Assembly: GCA_002427045.1 (NCBI GenBank)
Contig: DIPO01000061.1
Location: 110,097 to 127,331 of the forward strand
Length of the DNA: 17,235 nucleotides
Direction: 5' to 3'
Source of the DNA: Firmicutes bacterium UBA5486
GTDB lineage: Bacteria > Bacillota > UBA4882 > UBA10575
The position numbers were made by a program, and so were the translations under genes. The notes under the pieces are model-generated. The model did not search any database. It was not told where the DNA came from and was given only the letters and a program-made list of their open reading frames with translations. Below are positions 1 through 6,378 of the stretch, piece after piece. Within the stretch, counting starts at the first letter, position 1. Each line of letters begins with the position of its first letter.

Positions 1-20
1 AATGACAACGCAAAAAGCCC
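1..20. repeat. Right end of a family B palindromic element (cut by window edge)
   Basis: The first 20 bases match 17189-17208 at 19 of 20 positions, in the same orientation. Positions 5-18 are also the perfect reverse complement of the left arm at 17091-17104. This looks like the right arm of another copy of the element found at the far end of the window; its core and left arm would lie before base 1. Similarity stops at base 20. Confidence 0.55.
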
Positions 21-35
21 ATAAACAGATTACTC

Positions 36-63
36 TTGTTTTTTTCCTCTTTTATGCTAAAAT
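36..63 (+). promoter_or_regulatory. Candidate sigma-A promoter of the flippase-like gene
   Basis: TTGTTT at 36-41, a 16-bp spacer, then TAAAAT at 58-63 preceded by TG at 55-56 (extended -10). A second possible -10, a perfect TATAAT, is at 126-131 but has no good -35. Transcription would run into the gene starting at 173. Confidence 0.45.
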
Positions 64-172
64 TATATGAATTCTTAAATATCCTTCGTTCCTATGAAGG
101 AAACTTACCCAGCTAGACGAACTTATATAATAGATTAGATTATTATATTTTTCTACTAAATGGAGGATTATT

Positions 173-1225
173 ATGCAAACTCAAAAAAAAGTCCTTTCCC
201 CCGCCTTAATCCGGAAAGGCCTAATCATAACTTTAAGCATTGGTTTAATTACTATGGGAATCCTTCTTTATTCCTCCACAACACCCGAAACCTGGCATAG
301 CCTACGAAACATTCACCTAAAAAACATCCTTCTGATGTTAGGTGCGGTTGTCTTATCCTGGCTTATTGAAGGATTCAGAGTAAAAACAATTGCTTCGCTT
401 TTAGATGAACAGATCGGTTTCTTTGATATCCTCCGCATTAATCTGGCTTCAATATTTTCCGGAAATGTAACACCTTTATATTCAGGAACTATCCCTACCC
501 AAGTATATTTTTTTCATCGGAAAGGAATCTCGGTGGGAAAAGCCACTGCTATTGTGACAATCCGTCTCTCCTTTACCAGCCTTTTACTGGCGATCGGAGG
601 GCCTTTATTGCTTTTTATCTTTAAAGGTAAAATCCTTGATGAGATCGGCCTTTCCCATTTAGCTGGCTTTATAAATTATATACTCTTATTAGCATTGTTT
701 TTTTTCGGTTTTCTTCTCTTTCTACTGCTCAAGCCGGATAAAGGAGAAATACTGATCAATAAGTTTTTCCAACTTAAATTTGTTAAAAAAATTTTAGGTT
801 CCCGGACCGAACCGTTTTGTCATAAAGTTACTTCGGAAGCAAAAGAATTTCATTTTTGGTTAAATACACTTTTTCAGAAAAAAGCGCTTTCTGTTCTTTT
901 CGTAGTAATTTTAACGTTTTTCTCTTGGCTTTCCACTTTAGCCATCACCCCTGCAGTTATGCTTGGCTTAGGTGTCAATATCAAAGGTAAAATATTCCGC
1001 ATCCTCCTGTTGCAATTTATAATTCAGTTCTTTCTATCCTTTATCCCAATCCCCGGAGGTAGCGGAGTTGCCGAGATGGGTTTTTTCTCGATCTTTTCAG
1101 GCTATCTTCCCAAACACTTGCAAGCCATCTCTGTAACAATTTGGAGACTTCTTAGTTATTACCTAAATACCTTTATTGGTGGTTTCTGTTTTCTCCGGCT
1201 GTTTACTGGGAAAGAGAATGAGTAG
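173..1225 (+). CDS. Flippase-like integral membrane protein (lysylphosphatidylglycerol synthase TM region / UPF0104 family)
   Basis: A 350-residue, very hydrophobic protein with about eight membrane segments, the first at residues 15-34. It matches the family of membrane domains found in MprF and in AglD/YbhN-like proteins (COG0392 type). The marks are the NVTP stretch at residues 98-101 and the signature PIPGGSGVAE at 292-301 near the C-terminus. There is no cytoplasmic lysyl-transferase domain, so it is the stand-alone membrane form. Such proteins are thought to flip or handle lipid-linked substrates in the cytoplasmic membrane; the substrate cannot be read from the sequence. The ATG is preceded by GGAGG at 162-166, which fixes the start. 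It is the only complete plus-strand gene here, and its last 23 bases overlap the end of convergent rbgA. Family assignment is fairly sure, function is not. Confidence 0.85.
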   Translation: MQTQKKVLSPALIRKGLIITLSIGLITMGILLYSSTTPETWHSLRNIHLKNILLMLGAVVLSWLIEGFRVKTIASLLDEQIGFFDILRINLASIFSGNVTPLYSGTIPTQVYFFHRKGISVGKATAIVTIRLSFTSLLLAIGGPLLLFIFKGKILDEIGLSHLAGFINYILLLALFFFGFLLFLLLKPDKGEILINKFFQLKFVKKILGSRTEPFCHKVTSEAKEFHFWLNTLFQKKALSVLFVVILTFFSWLSTLAITPAVMLGLGVNIKGKIFRILLLQFIIQFFLSFIPIPGGSGVAEMGFFSIFSGYLPKHLQAISVTIWRLLSYYLNTFIGGFCFLRLFTGKENE

Positions 1226-2039
1226 GCGGATTCTCCAAAGTTATTCGGCCTAGTCGTCCCGAACGAAAATCACTCCATACCAGGCCTGCAGCCCGAGAAT
1301 AATCTATTTCCCCTCCTTTTATTAAACAACCACGTTTTCTTCCGATTTCTTCTAAGAGCTTTACTGGTTCATCTTCTTGCTCTAAAGAATAGTAATCCAT
1401 TAATCCTTCTGGATATTTCTCTTGTAACCAACCGAGTAAATAGACTGCCAGTTCTTCCAGATCAAAGATTTCCTGCTTAATCGCACCCACCAAAGCTAGT
1501 TTCCATCCAACCTCCTGGCTTGATATTTTTGGCCATAATATTCCGGGAGTGTCCAGAATCTCCCATCTTTCTCTTTTTACCCATTGCCTTCCTCTGGTAA
1601 TTCCTGGCCTTTCACCTACACGTGCCGCACTCTTTCCTACCAGCCTATTCAAAACAGACGATTTACCGCAATTGGGAATACCAAAGACTCCTAAACGTAA
1701 AGATGCTTTTTGCCTTGTTAGCTTTTTTTCTTCTTCATTAATTGTTCTAGCTAATTTTTTTAAGTTTTCTCCGGCCTGAGCATTAAAATCCAAAACTACC
1801 TCTCCTAAAGATCGATAATACCTTATCCATTCACTGGTTATTTCCGGATCTGCTAAATCAGCTTTATTCAATAATAGAATCGATTGTTTCCCCTTGATTA
1901 AAGCCGGTAAATCAGGATTCCTGCTACTCAGCGGCAATCGGGCATCAACAACCTCGATTATTAAATCTAACAGAGGTAACACTTCTTTTATCTCTCGTTT
2001 TGTCTTAGCCATATGCCCCGGATACCATTGAATTCCCAA
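1203..2039 (-). CDS. rbgA: Ribosome biogenesis GTPase RbgA/YlqF
   Basis: A circularly permuted GTPase that helps late assembly of the 50S subunit. With the start chosen here it has 278 residues, close to Bacillus subtilis YlqF. The order of GTPase motifs is permuted as expected: NKAD (G4) at residues 58-61, then the P-loop GIPNCGKSS (G1) at 120-128, PGITRG (G2) at 145-150 and DTPG (G3) at 163-166. The N-terminus GIQWYPGHMAK is typical of the family. The open frame runs upstream to 2090, but the TTG at 2037-2039 gives the family's normal N-terminus and has a near-ideal Shine-Dalgarno (GGGAGGT at 2047-2053, 7-nt spacing). The gene stands alone: a terminator separates it from upstream xerD. Its 3' end overlaps the convergent membrane-protein gene by 23 bp. 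Confidence 0.93.
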   Translation of the reverse strand: MGIQWYPGHMAKTKREIKEVLPLLDLIIEVVDARLPLSSRNPDLPALIKGKQSILLLNKADLADPEITSEWIRYYRSLGEVVLDFNAQAGENLKKLARTINEEEKKLTRQKASLRLGVFGIPNCGKSSVLNRLVGKSAARVGERPGITRGRQWVKRERWEILDTPGILWPKISSQEVGWKLALVGAIKQEIFDLEELAVYLLGWLQEKYPEGLMDYYSLEQEDEPVKLLEEIGRKRGCLIKGGEIDYSRAAGLVWSDFRSGRLGRITLENPPTHSLSQ

Positions 2040-2126
2040 TTTTCTTACCTCCCTAACTAAAACATTAACCTTAAAAAATAAGTTATCCAATAAAAACGTT
2101 TTCTTCCCCGGTAATAAAAAACCTCT

Positions 2127-2163
2127 TTGAAAACAGAAAACACACCCTTTTTAAGGGTGTGTT
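2127..2163 (-). terminator. Rho-independent terminator of xerD
   Basis: A perfect 11-bp stem (AACACACCCTT at 2139-2149 with AAGGGTGTGTT at 2153-2163) and a 3-nt loop. Read on the minus strand it is followed by a T-rich tail (TTTTCTGTTTT). It lies about 45 bp downstream of the xerD stop. Confidence 0.85.
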
Positions 2164-2207
2164 AACTTGCTCATAAAAATAAAAATATTTATTGCAACCT
2201 CTTAAAA

Positions 2208-3095
2208 TTATGCCCGGGGATGAGCCTTATCATAAACCTCTTTTAATCTATTTTTAGTTAAATGAGTATAAATCTGAGTAGTTGATATATCCGCATGCCC
2301 CAACAGTTCCTGAACAGCCCTTAGATCAGCACCATTCTCTAACAAGTGGGTAGCAAAAGTATGTCTAAGGGTATGTGGAGTAATAGATTCTACAGCATCA
2401 ATCTTTTCAGCATATTTTTTAATAATTTTCCAAAAACCCTGACGAGTCAAGCCATGTCCATGATGATTAAGAAACAAAACCTCCTCAGCTGGATCAGAAG
2501 CTAGAAACTTTCTAGCATGTTCTAAATAAAACTGAAGGTATTTAATAGCTACCTTTCCCAAAGGAACAATCCGCTCCTTAGAACCTTTACCAGTACATTT
2601 AATATATCCCTCTTTTAAATTAACATCAGAAATTTTAAGGGTTACTAATTCCGTAACCCGTAATCCAGTAGCATATAAGACTTCAAGCATCGTGCGGTCT
2701 CTAATTCCTGAAGGAGTCTTCAAATCAGGCTGTTCAAGAAGTTCAACCACACTTTCTACTGAAAGAACCCGTGGTAATCTTTTTTCCTGTTTAGGAGCAT
2801 CTAAATTAATTGTCGGGTCTCTATTAATAATCTGTTCCCGAACTAAAAAATGATAAAAAGCTTTGATCGCAGCAAGAGCACGAGAGATCGTAGATGCCGC
2901 TCTCCCCTTGGCCTGCAAATACAGAAGATAACCCCCTACTATAGGTTGAGTGGCTTCTGTAGGGCTTATCCCCTTTTTATCATGTAAATAATCTAAATAC
3001 TGTCTAAGATCTCTTCCGTATGATTCGAGGGTGTTAGGAGCTAGTCCTCGTTCCACGGCAATATAATTAGTAAATTCTTGTAAGTAATCATGCAA
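2208..3095 (-). CDS. xerD: Tyrosine recombinase XerD
   Basis: A 295-residue site-specific recombinase that, with XerC, resolves chromosome dimers at dif. It has the N-terminal SAM-like DNA-binding domain (about residues 1-90) and the C-terminal catalytic domain. The complete catalytic set is visible: Arg146 (in ATGLRVTEL), Lys170 or nearby in the GKGSKER loop, His241 and Arg244 (HTLRH), His267 (LGHADI) and the nucleophile Tyr276 (TQIYTHL). Spacing matches Escherichia coli XerD to within three residues. The start is TTG at 3093-3095: an in-frame TGA lies just upstream, and an AGGGG ribosome site is about 10 nt away. It follows spoIIM in the same direction after 332 bp. In many Firmicutes these genes are also close together. 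XerD rather than XerC is chosen from length and from the spoIIM context. Confidence 0.93.
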   Translation of the reverse strand: MHDYLQEFTNYIAVERGLAPNTLESYGRDLRQYLDYLHDKKGISPTEATQPIVGGYLLYLQAKGRAASTISRALAAIKAFYHFLVREQIINRDPTINLDAPKQEKRLPRVLSVESVVELLEQPDLKTPSGIRDRTMLEVLYATGLRVTELVTLKISDVNLKEGYIKCTGKGSKERIVPLGKVAIKYLQFYLEHARKFLASDPAEEVLFLNHHGHGLTRQGFWKIIKKYAEKIDAVESITPHTLRHTFATHLLENGADLRAVQELLGHADISTTQIYTHLTKNRLKEVYDKAHPRA

Positions 3096-3427
3096 AATTG
3101 GTCAACCCCTTTACCCTTCTGGCATTTTTGGTATTTATCCTTTATTTTATTTGGATTTCGACACAATAATAGTAAATCCTCTTTTTTGCTTGGCGAGAAA
3201 GATTTCCATAACAGGAGAAAGTGCATTTAAGGCTTCATTTAATTACAACCTTTCCGTGTGTGAATACCTAAGCTAAAGTCGTTGTTAGTTCAATTTGTAT
3301 AAACCAAAAGTAATTATGCTATTCCCCCGACTTAATAAGGTAAAACAAGAGCACAAGGCAAGCTTGAATTTAAACAAACAAAGACTTTCTTTCATCTGAG
3401 CAATGAATGGCGAGTTCCGAAAGTTTT
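3096..3427. other. Intergenic region between spoIIM and xerD
   Basis: 332 bp without a convincing gene. It holds the xerD ribosome site near 3105-3112. I see no clear promoter, terminator or RNA gene. An open frame of 61 codons on the minus strand (3041-3226) overlaps the xerD start and has no recognisable family features or ribosome site, so I did not call it. TGTCGAA at 3157-3163 (minus) equals the core of a Spo0A box but is too short to be meaningful alone. Confidence 0.5.
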
Positions 3428-4066
3428 CTAAAAAAGTTTTGCTACCCAGTAAATAAATAAAGGAGAGATAAATCCTTCAATTATTCCAGAGAGCGTTAGA
3501 ATAAAGATCGCCATCCCGTTTATTCCTAAACACTGTAACAATTCTGTGGAAAGCGGACGGTATACTTTACCGAATCTGCTTTTGAGAATCGCACCGGAAA
3601 AATCAATATTCGCTACACCTGCCATTAAAAATGCGGGAATAATAAAAGCATAATGAGGAAATACCGAAGTTATAGCAAATATAAAGCCTTTTCCAGATAA
3701 CTGTTGCAAGATAAAACCGATCGTAAACCCAAGAATATATCCTTTAGCAAAGATGAGGAAGAGGATTAAAGGAACCCCAATCACACTAAAACCTAATAGC
3801 AAGAGAAACAATATGGTTTTTAAATGATTAAAAATCGCATTTTTTGCCAAAGACACATCGGAAACAGGTTGGTTCTCTTTTTTCATCCCCTGAAAAAAAA
3901 GTTGCACATACTGAAGAAGTTCTAATTTTTGCCCTTTTTCCAAACCTTTTGCAGAAAGTGTACCAAAGACAATACCCATCACAAAGAGTAAACCGACTAA
4001 AATAAAAAGAAATAAGCGTTCCTCAATATATTCCCGGCTTGCATCCCGCCAACGAGCAATAAACAA
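3428..4066 (-). CDS. spoIIM: Stage II sporulation protein M
   Basis: An integral membrane protein of the SpoIIM family, about 212 residues against 214 in B. subtilis. SpoIIM works in the engulfment complex with SpoIID and SpoIIP at the septal membrane during sporulation. About five hydrophobic segments are visible, including the first at roughly residues 18-38 and the glycine-rich helix pair AKGYILGFTIGFIL in the middle. The frame is open to a GTG at 4073-4075, but that codon lies inside the purine-rich AAGGGGGTG that looks like the Shine-Dalgarno. The TTG at 4064-4066 is about 8 nt downstream of it and is the likelier start. It sits 89 bp after the Nudix gene, probably in one transcript with it and DUF3866. 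A sporulation-specific promoter was not seen. Confidence 0.88.
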   Translation of the reverse strand: MFIARWRDASREYIEERLFLFILVGLLFVMGIVFGTLSAKGLEKGQKLELLQYVQLFFQGMKKENQPVSDVSLAKNAIFNHLKTILFLLLLGFSVIGVPLILFLIFAKGYILGFTIGFILQQLSGKGFIFAITSVFPHYAFIIPAFLMAGVANIDFSGAILKSRFGKVYRPLSTELLQCLGINGMAIFILTLSGIIEGFISPLFIYWVAKLF

Positions 4067-4155
4067 TGATACCACCCCCTTGTCCCTGTAAATAATTATT
4101 ATGTTTCATTCAGGAGTGGTATGCCTTTTTTAGAAAATCCTGCTTCTAACCACGC

Positions 4156-4692
4156 TTATATTAAGCCTTTAGCTTTGGCCATTAAAAACGCAGTAATTGT
4201 CTTAGCATCCTTAATCTTGCCTTCTTCAATCCAGAGCATAACCTTTTCCAGTGAAAGTAATACCGTATTAATAAATTCACCTTCATCCGTATCAGAAGAT
4301 CCCATAGATGGGTTTTTACTTAAGTAGAGATGGATCTCTTCATTCGTAAAAGCGGGTGTTGTAACTAAAGAACCAATCTTAATTAACTCACCGCCAAAAA
4401 GTCCGGTCTCCTCCTTCAACTCGCGAGCAGCACAATCTAACGGAGATTCACCGGGATCTAATTTCCCTGCTGGTATCTCTAATGTTTCGCGTGTAATCGG
4501 GTAGCGAAATTGCTTTACTAGAATTGTCTCCTTACCATCAAGTACCGGGAGCACAGCAGCGGCTCCCGGATGATTAATCCACTCTCTTACAGTCTGCTTA
4601 CCATTCACCAGTTCCACCTGATCACAGTAGACTTTAAGCAGGCTTCCATCATAAACCAGATCTCTGTCTAACTTTTTTTCTTCCAAATCCAT
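4156..4692 (-). CDS. nudF: Nudix hydrolase, ADP-ribose pyrophosphatase type
   Basis: A 178-residue Nudix enzyme, probably splitting ADP-ribose into AMP and ribose-5-phosphate in the cytoplasm. The Nudix box is intact: it starts at Gly76, with Glu82 and then RELKEETG at residues 90-97. The downstream segment TTPAFTNEE at 111-119 matches the ADP-ribose-specific region (a proline about 16 residues after the box). The frame opens at 4725, but the ATG at 4690-4692 has a good ribosome site (GGAAAGGAAA just upstream). The extra upstream codons fall in a repeat end (4716-4729), so the later start is chosen. Nudix next to spoIIM and xerD is a common clostridial order. The exact substrate is inferred from the family. 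Confidence 0.9.
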   Translation of the reverse strand: MDLEEKKLDRDLVYDGSLLKVYCDQVELVNGKQTVREWINHPGAAAVLPVLDGKETILVKQFRYPITRETLEIPAGKLDPGESPLDCAARELKEETGLFGGELIKIGSLVTTPAFTNEEIHLYLSKNPSMGSSDTDEGEFINTVLLSLEKVMLWIEEGKIKDAKTITAFLMAKAKGLI

Positions 4693-4715
4693 ATCTATTT
4701 CCTTTCCAGTATTCA

Positions 4716-4729
4716 GGAATTGCATAATT
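4716..4729. repeat. Solitary end of family A palindromic element
   Basis: GGAATTGCATAATT, identical over 14 bases to both ends of the full element at 6114-6267. It is followed by TTTTAAGG, similar to the inner flank of other copies. No partner end or core is nearby. It lies just upstream of the Nudix ribosome site, the same relative position as the copy before plsY. Confidence 0.5.
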
Positions 4730-4783
4730 TTTTAAGGTTTAACATATACCTACGGTTCTGTATCCAAACAAGAGTATCCGCTC

Positions 4784-5890
4784 TTAAACCTCTTTGAGCA
4801 AAGATAACTCATCTTCCTTTCCAAGAGAAAAAATAGCAGCCAAGATACCTGCTGCTGCCGCCGTATCAAAGAACGCTGGATCCTGATGATAAGAACGACC
4901 CATCGTTTTCACTAGTAAATCATGCTCTTCCATCAGCTTACCAACTGCCGGAAGATCAATCTGATAGCAGTAATGTTTCAATAGGTTGCTTGCTCTGATT
5001 TGTGGCGCAAGCAAACAGTTTCTTTCATCATTCCAGCGGGGGAACCCAATATGAGCAGTAGCATATGTCAGCTGTCCTAAAATAGTCTGGCTATGGTGAC
5101 TTAAACCCTGATGCCGAGCCCGAGGATCAGTAAAACTAATTCTTGGGATAGCAATCGGAAGGCCTCCAAGTCTTTCTACTGCCTCCAGGATATAGGCTTG
5201 TTCCACTCCGGAAAAACCATACTTTGTTCCTGTTCCTACAATCCCGGGTCCCATGGCCACAATGATTAAATCAGCCTTCCCTACCATTTTAGCAGCAACC
5301 AGAGCCGAATATATATTTACGGCTTCCAGATCTCCACCAAAAGCATGTCCACAGGTGATTGTTTGGGTGATTAATCCTTTTTCTTTTAATTTACGGACCA
5401 AATGGCTAAGTCTAATCGGCAGGGCAGCACCATCCGTCATAATATAGACCGCACGTTGTTCGGGAAGTTTTAGATGGTAAAGTAGTAAAGCCGGCACCAC
5501 CATACTATGGAGAGTTCCCACGATCACTGGGGTTCCTTGAAGAGAAGAGAATTCTTTAATCCTCTCGTGATTAGGGGAGTCTTCTTCTTCAACAGCCAAG
5601 ACCGGAAACTGCCAGGGAGTATACCGGAGTTTCATAATATGCCCAGCCTGGTTATATTCCCGCTTCTCCTGTCCCAGAATACCCATCACAAAATGATAAC
5701 CTCCGGTACCTAGCTTTAGTTCAACTGCAGTCGTGTTCAGCCATACTAGATCTTGGCAGCGGACTTCTCCGGTTAAATCTGGATACGAGATCGCTTTTGC
5801 TTCCCTATTATTGATGATTACAACTATTTCCTGGTAACCAGGTAAATTGCGGAGAACCTCTTTTACATACCCTTGCTGAATACTAAACAT
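4784..5890 (-). CDS. DUF3866 family protein of unknown function
   Basis: A 368-residue soluble protein that I recognise as DUF3866, a family known from spore-forming Clostridia and some Actinobacteria without an assigned reaction. There is no signal peptide or membrane segment. The most family-like blocks are GTLHSM at residues 125-130, MTDGAALP at 151-158, TCGHAFGGDLEAVN at 179-192 and the glycine-rich MGPGIVGTGTKYGFSG at 213-228. The two blocks with conserved His, Asp and Gly resemble a nucleotide- or metal-binding site, but that is inference. The ribosome site is modest (GGCGGGAAAG directly before the ATG). It heads a probable transcript DUF3866-nudF-spoIIM with its own promoter at 5952-5980. 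A link to sporulation or nucleotide turnover is suggested only by its neighbours. Confidence 0.85.
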   Translation of the reverse strand: MFSIQQGYVKEVLRNLPGYQEIVVIINNREAKAISYPDLTGEVRCQDLVWLNTTAVELKLGTGGYHFVMGILGQEKREYNQAGHIMKLRYTPWQFPVLAVEEEDSPNHERIKEFSSLQGTPVIVGTLHSMVVPALLLYHLKLPEQRAVYIMTDGAALPIRLSHLVRKLKEKGLITQTITCGHAFGGDLEAVNIYSALVAAKMVGKADLIIVAMGPGIVGTGTKYGFSGVEQAYILEAVERLGGLPIAIPRISFTDPRARHQGLSHHSQTILGQLTYATAHIGFPRWNDERNCLLAPQIRASNLLKHYCYQIDLPAVGKLMEEHDLLVKTMGRSYHQDPAFFDTAAAAGILAAIFSLGKEDELSLLKEV

Positions 5891-5951
5891 CTTTCCCGCC
5901 TTATCCTAATTTCATAATTTTTTATTAAATCCTGCCTTAACCCGGAGTTTA

Positions 5952-5980
5952 ATCATATTTTAACCCAATTAGCCTTACAA
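5952..5980 (-). promoter_or_regulatory. Sigma-A promoter of the DUF3866-nudF-spoIIM transcript
   Basis: On the minus strand TTGTAA (plus 5975-5980), a 17-bp spacer, then TATGAT (plus 5952-5957). The start would be near 5945, leaving a leader of about 55 nt before the ATG at 5890. Confidence 0.6.
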
Positions 5981-6018
5981 TTTTCAGCGTAAAATATCTT
6001 CCTTCTAAGGTTCAGCGC

Positions 6019-6028
6019 TTACGCGTAA
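6019..6028. promoter_or_regulatory. Short palindrome upstream of the DUF3866 promoter
   Basis: TTACGCGTAA is a perfect 10-bp palindrome about 40 bp upstream of the -35 of DUF3866. It could bind a dimeric regulator; nothing else supports this. Confidence 0.2.
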
Positions 6029-6040
6029 ATTCCCTTACTT

Positions 6041-6065
6041 AAAAAAAACAGCCCGTTTCTCGGCT
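6041..6065 (-). terminator. Candidate rho-independent terminator with no gene directly upstream
   Basis: On the minus strand a short GC stem (AGCC at plus 6062-6065 pairing with GGCT at plus 6050-6053, loop GAGAAACG) is followed by one base and eight T residues. It lies about 310 bp beyond the ppdK stop, after the repeat element at 6114-6267. It would end either ppdK read-through or a transcript that starts in or near the repeat. Confidence 0.45.
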
Positions 6066-6113
6066 ATTTATCTCTTATTTCTCTCAGTACATAATAAGAG
6101 TTTTATTATGGTT

Positions 6114-6267
6114 GAGGGAATTGCATAATTACCTTAATCGTATATTTAACCACAATATATAGTGTTTGACTAATATTCGCAGTAATTGTCTAAGACTAGA
6201 CAATTACTAGTGGGACTATCAATATATTGTAGTCGAATCTTAAATAATTGAATTATGCAATTCCTTA
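6114..6267. mobile_element. Full-length family A palindromic element (MITE-like), 154 bp
   Basis: The 14-bp ends GGAATTGCATAATT (6117-6130 and, inverted, 6251-6264) are perfect inverted repeats. ATGGTT occurs on both sides (6108-6113 and 6268-6273) and may be a 6-bp target duplication. Inside are two copies of an AT-rich palindromic site (6150-6165 and 6217-6232) and, between them, a perfect 12-bp-stem hairpin at 6181-6208 with loop AGAC. There is no open frame of note. Related sequences occur at 4716, 9832 and 14562. The structure fits a non-autonomous mobile palindrome; no transposase is in the window, so the mobilising enzyme is unknown. Confidence 0.7.
6150..6165. promoter_or_regulatory. 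NrdR-box-like site in family A element
   Basis: The 16 bases match the NrdR-box consensus acaCwAtATaTwGtgt at 15 of 16 positions (first base C for A). It sits inside the repeat, about 67 bp start to start from a weaker partner at 6217-6232. That is not the usual NrdR pair spacing, because about 35 bp with a hairpin lies between them. Confidence 0.4.
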
Positions 6268-6311
6268 ATGGTTAATTATAAAACTAACGAATAATCTAAT
6301 TATACAAATAT

Positions 6312-6370
6312 CAAGGCTAAGGCACTCTCTAGTACCTTAGCCTTGTTCCGGTTAAGAGTATTCTCTTACC
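6312..6370 (-). terminator. Double hairpin, probable ppdK terminator
   Basis: Immediately after the ppdK stop is a hairpin at 6350-6370 (AAGAG/CTCTT plus GGT/ACC with one bulged T). Next comes a strong one at 6312-6345: an 11-bp perfect stem CAAGGCTAAGG/CCTTAGCCTTG that extends past one mismatch to a CTCT loop. The T tract after it on the minus strand is poor (GATATTTGTAT), so termination strength is uncertain, but position and stem support the role. Confidence 0.55.
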
Positions 6371-6378
6371 TTAGCAGC

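Noticed and set aside
95..131. Second promoter for the gene at 173 using TATAAT at 126-131
   Set aside because: The -10 is perfect but no acceptable -35 lies 16-18 bp upstream; kept only as a remark.
3157..3163. TGTCGAA (minus), core of a Spo0A box, upstream of xerD
   Set aside because: A 7-mer is expected about twice by chance in a window of this size, and xerD is not a known Spo0A target.
3041..3226. 61-codon open frame on the minus strand upstream of and overlapping xerD
   Set aside because: No ribosome site, no recognisable family, AT-rich low-complexity composition, and it overlaps the xerD start in another frame.
6114..6267. Interpreting the element as a CRISPR or an IS with transposase
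   Set aside because: There are no regularly spaced direct repeats and no coding frame; symmetry is palindromic with ends facing inward.
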